Shown here in pieces: positions 31,952 to 39,980 of a DNA stretch of 64,000 nucleotides. The notes under the pieces are model-generated. The model searched no databases. It saw nothing but the letters and a program-made list of their open reading frames with translations, and was not told where the DNA came from. The DNA comes from Oscillospiraceae bacterium (lineage in GTDB: Bacteria; Bacillota; Clostridia; Oscillospirales; Acutalibacteraceae). The first letter of the stretch is position 1, and every line of letters begins with the position of its first letter. The stretch spans positions 1-64,000 of the forward strand of contig CADBBH010000002.1 in NCBI GenBank assembly GCA_902792905.1, in the 5' to 3' direction. The position numbers were made by a program, and so were the translations under genes.

Positions 31952-33910
31952 TTATGCCGCTTTCTTCGCGGTTGCGCTCTTAACAACTATCAGCGTGAGA
32001 ACCATAAGAACCGCGCCGACGGGAAGGGCGATGATGCCCATACCGTTTCTGCCGAGAATACCCGCGAGGATATAGGTCACGAACGAAACGCCCGCGACTG
32101 TCATGGCATAGGGCAGCTGGGTTGAAACGTGATTGATATGGTCGCACTGCGCGCCGGCGGAGGACATAATCGTCGTATCCGAAATCGGTGAGCAGTGGTC
32201 GCCGCAGACAGCGCCTGCCATACATGCCGAGATGGAGATGATGGCGAGGGGATTGGAAGCGTCAAATACGCTGAGAACGATGGGGATGAGGATGCCGAAG
32301 GTTCCCCATGAAGTGCCGGTTGCGAATGAGAGACCGACCGCGATTGCAAAGATGATTGCGGGCAGGAACATCTGGAATCCGCCTGCAGTGCCTTCAACGA
32401 GCTGTGAAATGAATATCTTCGCGCCGAGTGAATCGGTCATTGCTTTAAGAGTCCATGCGCATACAAGGATGAGGATTGCGGGAACCATTGCCTTGAAGCC
32501 GTCGGGCAGGGATTCCATTATATCTCTGAATTTGATTGTTCTTCTGATTACGAAGTAAATTACGGAGAATACAAGGGCTGCCGCGCCGCCGAGCGCAAGG
32601 CCTACGGATGCATCGGAATCGGAGAACGCTTCAATGAAGTTAGCGCCGCTGAAGAATCCGCCGGTGTAAATCATGCCGATAACGCAGGATATGATGAGGA
32701 ATACCACGGGGATGATAAGGTCGATAACCTTGCCCTTTTCGTTTACCTGCATCTCTTCGATTGCCTGCTTAGTGCCTGAGGTGAATATGTCATCGTTCTC
32801 TGTGGCGTTCTTCTCGTGAAGCTTCATCGGACCGTAGTCGAATTTTGCGATAACGAGAACGAACATCATGAGAATTGTGAAGAGCGCGTAGAAATTATAG
32901 GGGATAGCGCGAAGGAAGAGCTCGATTCCGTTCTTTGCGCCTGCGGAGCTTGCGAAGCCCGCAACAGCCGCCGCCCAGGATGAAATGGGAGCAATGATGC
33001 AGACGGGAGCCGCAGTGGCATCGATTAAGTAGGCAAGCTTAGCTCTTGAAACCTTGTGGCTGTCGGTAACAGGTCTCATAACCGAGCCGACGGTAAGGCA
33101 GTTGAAATAGTCGTCGATGAAAATCAGAACGCCGAGGCAGATTGTCGCGACCTGTGCGCCTGCTCTTGACTTGATGTGCTTAACAGCCCAGCGGCCGAAT
33201 GCGGCCGAGCCGCCCGCCTTATTCATAAGAGCGACTATAGTGCCGAGAATTACAAGGAATATGAGAATACCGACATTCCAGCTGTCAGCAACGGAAGCGA
33301 TGAAACCGTCCTGAACAACATGATTCATAATGGTTTCAAAGTTACCGCCCGCGTAGATGACACCGCCGACTATGATACCGACGATAAGCGAGGAATAGAC
33401 CTCTTTGGTGATGAGCGCGAGAATAATTGCGATGAGCGGGGGAAGCAGCGCAAGGAATGTAGCGTAGCCCTTGATTGACTCGCGGACCTTGGCTATAGCG
33501 GTCTTGATATGGCTGTCAAACGAGGGGTCTGCGGAGATATTGTCCGCGTAGCCGTCAACATAAGCGGCTGCCTGTTCGCCGTCCGAAAGGTCGTATTCAA
33601 CTGCGTCTTCGCCTTCGCCGAGAGTGAATACATCACCCGCGGTCGCGCCGATGGTGGTGACCTCCTCGGCGTCGGTCGCAGCGAGAGTTTCGGCTTTTTC
33701 TTCCGTTTCGGGAACTGTTTCTTCCTCGCCGTCCGGCGCGGGTGCTATGAGCGTCGGGGCGCTTTCGTCAGCGGCGGAAACAGCTTCTTCGCCTGCAACT
33801 GCGGTTTCGGGAACGTCCGCCTCGTTATCCGCGAGAGCGAATGTGGTGAATAGTGAGCTGAGGAGCGCAACCGTAAGAATGATTGCGAGCATCCATCTTC
33901 TCCTGGTCAT
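31952..33910 (-). CDS. NhaC-family transporter under lysine riboswitch control, probable lysine uptake (LysW type)
   Basis: A 652-residue membrane protein. The core (from about residue 150) has roughly a dozen hydrophobic segments with NhaC-type motifs: FIDDYFNCLTVGSVMRPVTD, LIDATAAPVCIIAPISSWAA, SFATGTSWGTFGILIPI and GAVCGDHCSPISDTTIMSSAG. Unusually, it starts with a signal-peptide-like segment (MTRRRWMLAIILTVALLSSLFTTFALA, split here by its cleavage region) and about 100 acidic, Glu/Ala/Thr-rich residues, absent from ordinary NhaC. ATG 33910 follows GGAGGGA. A lysine riboswitch precedes it. NhaC-family proteins with this riboswitch were predicted from comparative genomics to import lysine, so I favour that over sodium/proton exchange. 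Confidence 0.88.
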   Translation of the reverse strand: MTRRRWMLAIILTVALLSSLFTTFALADNEADVPETAVAGEEAVSAADESAPTLIAPAPDGEEETVPETEEKAETLAATDAEEVTTIGATAGDVFTLGEGEDAVEYDLSDGEQAAAYVDGYADNISADPSFDSHIKTAIAKVRESIKGYATFLALLPPLIAIILALITKEVYSSLIVGIIVGGVIYAGGNFETIMNHVVQDGFIASVADSWNVGILIFLVILGTIVALMNKAGGSAAFGRWAVKHIKSRAGAQVATICLGVLIFIDDYFNCLTVGSVMRPVTDSHKVSRAKLAYLIDATAAPVCIIAPISSWAAAVAGFASSAGAKNGIELFLRAIPYNFYALFTILMMFVLVIAKFDYGPMKLHEKNATENDDIFTSGTKQAIEEMQVNEKGKVIDLIIPVVFLIISCVIGMIYTGGFFSGANFIEAFSDSDASVGLALGGAAALVFSVIYFVIRRTIKFRDIMESLPDGFKAMVPAILILVCAWTLKAMTDSLGAKIFISQLVEGTAGGFQMFLPAIIFAIAVGLSFATGTSWGTFGILIPIVLSVFDASNPLAIISISACMAGAVCGDHCSPISDTTIMSSAGAQCDHINHVSTQLPYAMTVAGVSFVTYILAGILGRNGMGIIALPVGAVLMVLTLIVVKSATAKKAA

Positions 33911-33935
33911 TGGAAATCCCTCCAAAAAAATAATT

Positions 33936-33964
33936 CGGCCCCATAACGTGCGGTTACGGAGCCG
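33936..33964 (-). terminator. Riboswitch expression-platform terminator
   Basis: On the minus strand CGGCTCC pairs with GGGGCCG (bases 33964-33936), followed by AATTATTTTTTT, just before the ribosome site of the transporter gene. It would form when lysine is bound. Confidence 0.75.
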
Positions 33965-33984
33965 TGATTTTACAGGTTTTATCT

Positions 33985-34137
33985 GCAAACAGCACTCCAC
34001 TCCCGTGACAGTCCGTTACATATTCTGCAACGGCCCGGCAGAATCATAGGGGCGCCTGATTCCGCCTCGGCGAAAACCCCTTTCACCCGCGGCATGCCCT
34101 GCCGTCAACCGGGTTACTGATGATTTCCGCGCCTCTG
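33985..34137 (-). promoter_or_regulatory. Lysine riboswitch (L box)
   Basis: On the minus strand the conserved elements occur in order: AGAGGCGCGG, ATCAGTAACC, GGTGAAAGGGG, TCGCCGAGGCGG, CTGCCGGGCC, GGACTGTCACGGGAG and TGGAGTGCTG. These match the lysine aptamer (compare GAGGCGCG, GAAAGG, CGCCGAAGG, ACTGTCACGGAGG and GGAGAGC in characterized examples). A terminator hairpin and U-tract follow, and the next gene is a transporter. Confidence 0.95.
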
Positions 34138-34151
34138 TTATTGCAAATTAA

Positions 34152-34180
34152 AAATTATCACAAATTATAATGATTGTCAA
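34152..34180 (-). promoter_or_regulatory. Promoter of the lysine riboswitch/transporter unit
   Basis: TTGACA (34180-34175), 17 bp, TAATTT (34157-34152) on the minus strand, starting transcription a few bases before the aptamer. The -35 box lies ten bases from the ksgA stop codon. Confidence 0.75.
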
Positions 34181-34189
34181 TAGAATATA

Positions 34190-35053
34190 TTATTTTTGGA
34201 AATTAAAAAGAAGGTTTGAAAGGATCGCAAATTTCTCCATGGTCATCGTCTCCGCGCGCACATTCGTATCGAATCCGCATTGCGTGAGAGCGTGAGCTAC
34301 AGTGTCTTTGGAGATGCCGAGCCCGGATGAAAGGGAATTGAGCGCAGTCTTTCTGCGCTGACCGAATGCCGCTTTTACGAGTGCGAAAAAGAGCTTTTCA
34401 TCCTCGACCTCAACAGGCGGTTTTTCGCGGATATCCATCCGGATTACGGCGCTGTCAACCTTCGGCGCGGGCATAAAAGAATTCCTGGAAACGCCGAAAA
34501 GCTTCCGGGCTTCGGAATAGTAATTCACTGCGACAGTCACGGCGCCCGCGTCCCTTGAGCCGACCGGAGAAATGATTCTGTCCGCCCATTCCTTCTGCAC
34601 CATAACGGTTATTGCTTTAATACCCGGATTGCTTTCGAGCAGCATCATTATTACCGGCGAAGTGATGTAGTAGGGGAGGTTAGCGCAGACATAAACGGGC
34701 ATACCGCCGAATTCCTCTTCAAGAACCTTTTTCAGATCGGTTTTCATCACATCGCCGTTGATTATTTTAAGATTGTCAAATTCCCCGACTGTTTCATCGA
34801 GAATCGGAAGCAGGCGCTTATCGAGCTCAATCGAGACAACCTTCTTCGCCCGCAGGCAGAGCTCTTTGGTCAGCACGCCTATGCCGGGACCTATTTCAAG
34901 CACTCCGCTTTCGGAATCCGCTCCGCAGCTTTCCGCCATTTCGGGGCAGATATCGGAGTTTATTATAAAATTCTGCCCCAGATTTTTGGAAAAACTGAAG
35001 CCGTGCTTTGTCAGAATTGATTTTACGGTTGCGCTGTCTGTAAGGTTAAGCAT
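34190..35053 (-). CDS. ksgA: 16S rRNA dimethyladenosine transferase (KsgA/RsmA)
   Basis: A 287-residue SAM-dependent enzyme that dimethylates two adjacent adenines near the 3' end of 16S rRNA during 30S maturation. The N-terminal LGQNFIIN, the SAM-binding VLEIGPGIGVLT, the catalytic ANLPYYITSP (NLPY) and later FMPAPKVDSAVIRM and AAFGQRRKTALNSL are all family hallmarks. The length is normal. It is read toward the lysine-riboswitch transporter, and its start lies 122 bp from the divergent galE gene. Confidence 0.97.
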   Translation of the reverse strand: MLNLTDSATVKSILTKHGFSFSKNLGQNFIINSDICPEMAESCGADSESGVLEIGPGIGVLTKELCLRAKKVVSIELDKRLLPILDETVGEFDNLKIINGDVMKTDLKKVLEEEFGGMPVYVCANLPYYITSPVIMMLLESNPGIKAITVMVQKEWADRIISPVGSRDAGAVTVAVNYYSEARKLFGVSRNSFMPAPKVDSAVIRMDIREKPPVEVEDEKLFFALVKAAFGQRRKTALNSLSSGLGISKDTVAHALTQCGFDTNVRAETMTMEKFAILSNLLFNFQK

Positions 35054-35115
35054 AGTCTTTCCTCACAATTCATTTCAAATTAAAAATTTATTATGGGTTA
35101 ATATTAACTCGGTCA

Positions 35116-35144
35116 TTGATTTTTTAATTTCAATAAGATATAAT
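35116..35144 (+). promoter_or_regulatory. Promoter of the galE-led operon
   Basis: TTGATT (35116-35121), 17 bp, TATAAT (35139-35144), 31 bp before the galE start. Confidence 0.7.
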
Positions 35145-35175
35145 ATAGCGTGAATAATTTTCCGGAGGGTGTATT

Positions 35176-36195
35176 ATGAAAATCCTTGTTACGGGCGGCG
35201 CGGGCTTTATCGGCTCGCATACCGCTGTTGAACTTCTCAACGCCGGTTACGATACCATTATACTCGATAATCTCTGCAACAGCAAGAGCGAAAGTATAAA
35301 ACGCATTGAAGAAATTACGGGAAAGACCGTGAAATTCTGCAGGGGCGATATCAGGGATAAGGAATTCCTCGATAAAGTCTTTGCCGAGAATGAGATTGAC
35401 GCGGTCATACATTTTGCCGGCCTAAAGGCGGTCGGCGAGAGTGTTGAGAAACCGCTTGAATACTATGATAACAATATCGGCGGCACCGTGAAGCTTCTTG
35501 AAGCAATGCGCGATGCCGGCTGCAAGAAGATTGTTTTCTCTTCGTCGGCGACTGTTTACGGGGCGGAAAACGAATCGCCTCTGAGAGAGGATATGCCGGA
35601 GGGCAAGACCACGAATCCCTACGGCACAACCAAATTATATATTGAGAGAATTCTCAGGGATACCTGCTTTGCGGACGGCGAATGGAGTGCCTGCCTGCTC
35701 AGATATTTCAATCCCATCGGCGCTCACAAGAGCGGAAAAATCGGCGAGGACCCCAACGGTATTCCGAATAATCTCGTTCCCTATATCGCAAAAGTCGCGG
35801 TCGGCAAGCTCGACCATATCACCGTTTTCGGCAACGATTATCCGACTCCCGACGGAACCGGAGTGCGCGACTATATCCATGTAGTCGATCTTGCTCTCGG
35901 CCATATCAAAGCGGTTGAGAAGATAATCGGCGAGAAGGGCTGCTTCACCTATAATCTCGGCACAGGCAGGGGCTACAGCGTGCTCGACGTTATCCACGCT
36001 TTTGAAAAGGCCTGCGGACACGAGCTCAAATACGAAATCGCGGACCGCCGCGCAGGCGACCTCGCGACCTGCTATTCCGATCCCTCAAAGGCGAAGGCGG
36101 AGCTCGGCTGGGTCGCTCAGAGAGATATCGACGAAATGTGCGAGGATTCCTGGCGCTGGCAGTCGAATAATCCCGACGGTTATACCGATGATTGA
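35176..36195 (+). CDS. galE: UDP-glucose 4-epimerase
   Basis: A 339-residue NAD-dependent enzyme interconverting UDP-glucose and UDP-galactose for galactose use and cell-surface sugars. The Rossmann motif GGAGFIGSHT is at residues 7-16. The catalytic Ser/Tyr/Lys triad is visible as FSSSATVYG and NPYGTTKLYIE (Y-x-x-x-K). The substrate segment YFNPIGAHKSGKIGEDP and the C-terminal RRAGDLATCYSDPSKAKAELGW are typical of GalE. It has a good GGAGGG site. Its last codons overlap the start of the HAD gene by 8 bp, so the two are translationally coupled. Confidence 0.95.
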   Translation: MKILVTGGAGFIGSHTAVELLNAGYDTIILDNLCNSKSESIKRIEEITGKTVKFCRGDIRDKEFLDKVFAENEIDAVIHFAGLKAVGESVEKPLEYYDNNIGGTVKLLEAMRDAGCKKIVFSSSATVYGAENESPLREDMPEGKTTNPYGTTKLYIERILRDTCFADGEWSACLLRYFNPIGAHKSGKIGEDPNGIPNNLVPYIAKVAVGKLDHITVFGNDYPTPDGTGVRDYIHVVDLALGHIKAVEKIIGEKGCFTYNLGTGRGYSVLDVIHAFEKACGHELKYEIADRRAGDLATCYSDPSKAKAELGWVAQRDIDEMCEDSWRWQSNNPDGYTDD

Positions 36196-36793
36196 GAATT
36201 ATATCTGGGATTTTGACGGGATGCTTTTTGACAGCTATCCCCATATCACCAAGGCGTTTCAGGTCATGATGGAGGAATACGGCAGGCCGGTTGATTTTGA
36301 TGAGGCGAAGGCGCTCTTTGAAATCACCTTTGAAACCTGCTATTCCCATTACGCAGTCACCCCGGAAATGGCGCGCCGTCACAGCGAGATAGAGCATATT
36401 TACGATATGGAGCCGAGGGCGGTTCCGTTTGAAAACACCGTTAAAGCCCTTGAAATTCTCGCAAAGAGGGGAGCAAGGCAGTTCCTTTATTCCCACAGAG
36501 GCAGGGAGAGCTCTCAGCATTATCTCGGAGAATACGGTCTGCTTGATTATTTCACCGAGTGCGTCGATTCATCCTATGCCTTCACCCCGAAGCCTGCGCC
36601 CGACGGCGTGAATTACATCTGCGAAAAATACAATCTGGATAAAAGCCGGACGCTGATGATCGGCGACAGGGAGCTCGATGTGCTTTCGGGTAAGAACGCG
36701 GGCACTCTCGGCTGCCTTTTCACGAAGGATAAAAATATTGAAACAAGCGCCGATTTTATTGTCGGCGATATTATCGAAATACTTGATATATAA
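36188..36793 (+). CDS. HAD-superfamily hydrolase
   Basis: A 201-residue phosphatase-like enzyme. Motif I is WDFDGMLFDS (nucleophile Asp and the +2 Asp), motif II is a Ser/Thr in LYSHRGR, and motif III/IV are KPAPDGVNYI and MIGDRELDVLSGKNAG. The cap is helical, as in PGMB/phosphoglycolate-type members. The substrate is unknown. The start ATG 36188 lies inside the end of galE in another frame; longer in-frame starts would extend far into galE and have no ribosome site. It is 10 bp from the ACT-domain gene. Confidence 0.88.
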   Translation: MIENYIWDFDGMLFDSYPHITKAFQVMMEEYGRPVDFDEAKALFEITFETCYSHYAVTPEMARRHSEIEHIYDMEPRAVPFENTVKALEILAKRGARQFLYSHRGRESSQHYLGEYGLLDYFTECVDSSYAFTPKPAPDGVNYICEKYNLDKSRTLMIGDRELDVLSGKNAGTLGCLFTKDKNIETSADFIVGDIIEILDI

Positions 36794-36803
36794 GGAGAAA
36801 ACA

Positions 36804-37073
36804 ATGAGAGCAGTAATAACGGTTATAGGTAAGGACATGGTCGGAATTCTCGCGAAGGTTTCCGTCAAATGCGCAGAGAACAATATCAATGTTCTCGAGG
36901 TCACGCAGTCCATCCTTCAGGATATGTTTGCGATGATAATGATGGTTGATATATCCAAGGCGAGCGTGCCGTTCACCGACTTTGCCGAGAATCTCGAAAA
37001 AATGGGCAAAGAGATGAATCTTTCAATCCACGCCATGCACGAAGATATTTTCAACGCAATGCACACAATCTGA
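36804..37073 (+). CDS. ACT domain-containing protein (UPF0237)
   Basis: An 89-residue single ACT domain (RAVITVIGKDMVGILAKVSVKCAENNINVLEVTQ..., the glycine-cleavage-regulator-like pattern), a probable small-molecule (amino acid) binding regulator. ATG 36804 has AAGGAGA upstream; longer frames run into the HAD gene. It is 11 bp before the UPF0210 gene, and this pair is a widely conserved operon in Firmicutes, suggesting one functional unit. Confidence 0.92.
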   Translation: MRAVITVIGKDMVGILAKVSVKCAENNINVLEVTQSILQDMFAMIMMVDISKASVPFTDFAENLEKMGKEMNLSIHAMHEDIFNAMHTI

Positions 37074-37084
37074 GGTGAAATTCA

Positions 37085-38446
37085 ATGCTTAACGCAAGAG
37101 ATATTCTCGAAACAATCACTATGATACAGGATGAGAATCTCGATGTGCGCACTATCACGATGGGCATTTCGCTCCTCGACTGCTGCCACTCGGATTCCGA
37201 TACCATGTGTCAGAAGGTTTATGATAAAATCACACGCTACGCGAAGAATCTGGTGGCGACCGGAGAGCAGATTGAGAAGGAACTCGGAATTCCGATTATC
37301 AATAAGCGCATTTCCGTTACTCCCGCCGCGATGATTCTCGCTTCTGCCGACGATAAGGATGCCGTAAAGCTTGCCAAAACTCTCGATAAGGCCGCGAAGA
37401 CCTGCGGAGTCAATTTCCTCGGCGGCTTTTCGGCTCTCGTTCACAAGGGCTTCGGACCCGGCGATAAAGAGCTTATTGAGGCGATTCCCGAAGCACTTGC
37501 ATCGACCGATTTCCTCTGCTCTTCAGTAAATATCGGCTCAACTAAAACCGGTATAAATATGGACGCGGTCGGTTTGATGGGCAAGGTGGTGCGCAAGGCA
37601 GCCGAACTCACTGCCGATAAGGGCTGCATAGGCCCCGCGAAGCTCGTCGTATTCTGCAACGCCCCTGAGGACAACCCGTTCATGGCAGGCGCGTTCCACG
37701 GAGCCGGCGAGCCGGACTGCGTAATAAATGTCGGCGTTTCGGGACCCGGCGTTGTGCGCGCAGCGCTTGCAAAGGCGAGCGACACAATGGATCTTACAAA
37801 GGTAGCCGACCTTATCAAGAAGACGGCTTTCAAGATTACGAGAATGGGTCAGCTCGTTGCGGCTGAAGCGTCCGAGCGTCTCGGAGTGCCGTTCGGCATT
37901 GTCGATTTATCCCTCGCTCCGACCCCCGCTGTCGGCGATTCCGTCGCGCATATTCTCGAAGAAATGGGGCTTGAAGTCTGCGGCTGCCACGGTACCACCG
38001 CAGCCCTCGCTCTTCTCAATGACGCTGTCAAAAAGGGCGGAGTCATGGCGTCGTCGCACGTCGGCGGTCTCTCGGGCGCGTTTATTCCGGTTACGGAAGA
38101 CGCCGGTATGATTGACGCCGCGCGCTGCGGAGCGCTTACGATAAACAAGCTTGAGGCGATGACGGCTGTCTGTTCGGTCGGCCTCGATATGATAAATATT
38201 CCCGGGGACACACCCGCCGATGTCATTGCCGCGATAATCGCCGATGAAGCCGCGATAGGTATGGTCAATTCAAAGACTACTGCGGTCAGGGTTATTCCCG
38301 CTGTCGGTAAGAAAGTCGGCGAGGAGCTTGATTTCGGCGGACTTCTCGGAGGCGGTCCGGTTATGCCCCTCTCAACTTATTCGCCCTCAAAATTCATTGC
38401 CCGAGGCGGAAGAATTCCCGCCCCGATGCAGTCGCTCAAGAACTGA
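37085..38446 (+). CDS. UPF0210 (DUF711) PFL-like protein
   Basis: A 453-residue cytosolic protein of the UPF0210 family, distantly related to pyruvate formate-lyase-type folds but without an activating glycyl-radical loop that I can see. Conserved segments include [75 protein letters not shown] and the C-terminal [17 protein letters not shown]. The biochemical function is not known. It is preceded by the ACT-domain gene, its usual partner, and followed after 9 bp by a TetR regulator. Confidence 0.93.
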   Translation: MLNARDILETITMIQDENLDVRTITMGISLLDCCHSDSDTMCQKVYDKITRYAKNLVATGEQIEKELGIPIINKRISVTPAAMILASADDKDAVKLAKTLDKAAKTCGVNFLGGFSALVHKGFGPGDKELIEAIPEALASTDFLCSSVNIGSTKTGINMDAVGLMGKVVRKAAELTADKGCIGPAKLVVFCNAPEDNPFMAGAFHGAGEPDCVINVGVSGPGVVRAALAKASDTMDLTKVADLIKKTAFKITRMGQLVAAEASERLGVPFGIVDLSLAPTPAVGDSVAHILEEMGLEVCGCHGTTAALALLNDAVKKGGVMASSHVGGLSGAFIPVTEDAGMIDAARCGALTINKLEAMTAVCSVGLDMINIPGDTPADVIAAIIADEAAIGMVNSKTTAVRVIPAVGKKVGEELDFGGLLGGGPVMPLSTYSPSKFIARGGRIPAPMQSLKN

Positions 38447-38455
38447 GGAATCCCT

Positions 38456-39049
38456 ATGCCTAAAAAAGATTCCCGCAATACCCGCATGAAAATAGTCAAC
38501 GCCGCCTGGGCGCTGTTCTATAAATACGGTTATGATAATACGACGGTCGAGGATATCGTGTATGAATCGCATACCTCGCGCGGTTCGTTCTATCATTATT
38601 TCAAGAGCAAGGATGAACTGCTCAATACACTCTCGAGCGTTTTCGACAGCAAGTATGAGGAGCTTGAACCTTCGGTGAGCGGACTTGATACAGCGATTGA
38701 AAAGTTGCTTTATCTCAACCGCGAGCTTTTCAGACATATTGAGAATTCCGTTTCGATGGACCTGCTCGCCCGTCTGTATTCATCCCAGCTGATTTCAAGC
38801 GGGGACCGCAACCTGCTCGACCATAACCGTACATATTATAAGCTTCTTCGCTCGATTGTGATTGAAGGCAAGGAAAAAGGCGAATTTGCCGAAGAAATGT
38901 CCGTCAACGAAATCGTGCGCGCCTACGCAATGTGCGAGAGGGCTCTTATCAGCGACTGGTGCCTCTCAAACGGCGATTATTCTCTTGCGCGCGAAGCGGA
39001 AACCCTGCTCCCGCGCCTGCTCGAGGGCTTTATTGCTCATCGCAGTTAA
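38456..39049 (+). CDS. TetR-family transcriptional regulator
   Basis: A 197-residue regulator. The N-terminal helix-turn-helix reads VNAAWALFYKYGYDNTTVEDIVYESHTSRGSFYHYFKSKDEL, a standard TetR domain. The remainder is a helical ligand-binding domain with no recognisable ligand. It starts 9 bp after the UPF0210 gene with a weak ribosome site (GAGGAA), so it is probably translated from the same mRNA. Targets are unknown; no divergent transporter gene is adjacent. Confidence 0.92.
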   Translation: MPKKDSRNTRMKIVNAAWALFYKYGYDNTTVEDIVYESHTSRGSFYHYFKSKDELLNTLSSVFDSKYEELEPSVSGLDTAIEKLLYLNRELFRHIENSVSMDLLARLYSSQLISSGDRNLLDHNRTYYKLLRSIVIEGKEKGEFAEEMSVNEIVRAYAMCERALISDWCLSNGDYSLAREAETLLPRLLEGFIAHRS

Positions 39050-39152
39050 TTCATTATTAATAAAACCGTTACATAAAGTTTATCCCCGTGCAAGCTTTGT
39101 GAAATACGGTAATATCATAATAACAACATAAATATATATTGGAGGAATCATT

Positions 39153-39653
39153 ATGAAAAAGGCGTTATCGGTATTGCTGCTGTGCTTCGTGCTTTTCGGC
39201 GTCTGCTCCTGCCAGAAGATGATAATCACAAACGAGGAGGATTACAGCAAATACGTTGAAGAGAGCGAATCCCAGTCAGCCAAAGAGGCTTCCGAGAGAC
39301 AGGTCAAAGTCGATGAGGATATAGCCAAGCTCGAGAGCGAGCTCGGAAAAACCGTGAAGAATAAGCAGATCGTAGTCAGAAAACAGTATTCGGGTCTGAT
39401 TATCTATGAAATAGTCAAATTTAAAAATAAAAAGGTTGACTACAGACTTACTTATATGTATTATGACAGCGATATTGATTATAAAGAACAAGTCGGATGC
39501 GGTGACAAGGGAAACGACAAGCTTATAGATAACGACGATACATTAAGGTGCCTGGTTTATAAAAATGATAAGGCAAATAAAGAAATGACTTATGATGATA
39601 ATTATGCTTTGTATGACAGTATGGACCACAATATAATACAAATAGTCAAATAG
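39153..39653 (+). CDS. Putative lipoprotein of unknown function
   Basis: A 166-residue exported protein. Lys-Lys followed by a hydrophobic segment (ALSVLLLCFVLFG) leads to a lipobox-like VCSC with the cysteine near residue 20. The mature part is charged: an acidic coiled segment (EESESQSAKEASERQVKVDEDIAKLESE), then beta-type sequence. No domain is recognised. It has its own good GGAGGA site, and a terminator directly follows, so it may be a single-gene unit. Confidence 0.72.
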   Translation: MKKALSVLLLCFVLFGVCSCQKMIITNEEDYSKYVEESESQSAKEASERQVKVDEDIAKLESELGKTVKNKQIVVRKQYSGLIIYEIVKFKNKKVDYRLTYMYYDSDIDYKEQVGCGDKGNDKLIDNDDTLRCLVYKNDKANKEMTYDDNYALYDSMDHNIIQIVK

Positions 39654-39659
39654 TTTTTT

Positions 39660-39684
39660 AACCGCCTCTGAGGCGGTTTTTTTA
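39660..39684 (+). terminator. Terminator after the lipoprotein gene
   Basis: ACCGCC, TCTGA loop, GGCGGT, followed by seven T. Confidence 0.85.
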
Positions 39685-39685
39685 T

Positions 39686-39980
39686 ATTTTCCGGGCGGTT
39701 ATTCCTGCGGAATGTATGAAATTCAGATGCCGTTCAATCCTGTTCGCCCAATCCGTCCGCGTTGAGGAGAAGGGGCGGAAAAGCGCGTTTTTTATGCAAC
39801 GTTCACAAACAAAGAAACCTCAATCCGGCAATATGACGAACTTAATAATTTGTTCATAATTTAGTTACAAAAAGTTTATATTTGGGTATGATTTGTACAA
39901 TAACACGCTTATAATATTAAGGGCGTAAGTATATGTGCTTTTACGCCGCTCAGGCGGCAAATTCAACGGAGGTGCATTTT
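39686..39980 (+). promoter_or_regulatory. Upstream region of the first dockerin-like giant
   Basis: No gene in this nearly 300-bp stretch. A plausible promoter lies near 39863-39895 (TTACAA, 16 bp, TATGAT). A small GCCGC/GCGGC hairpin close to the ribosome site (39944-39957) may affect translation. Confidence 0.4.
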
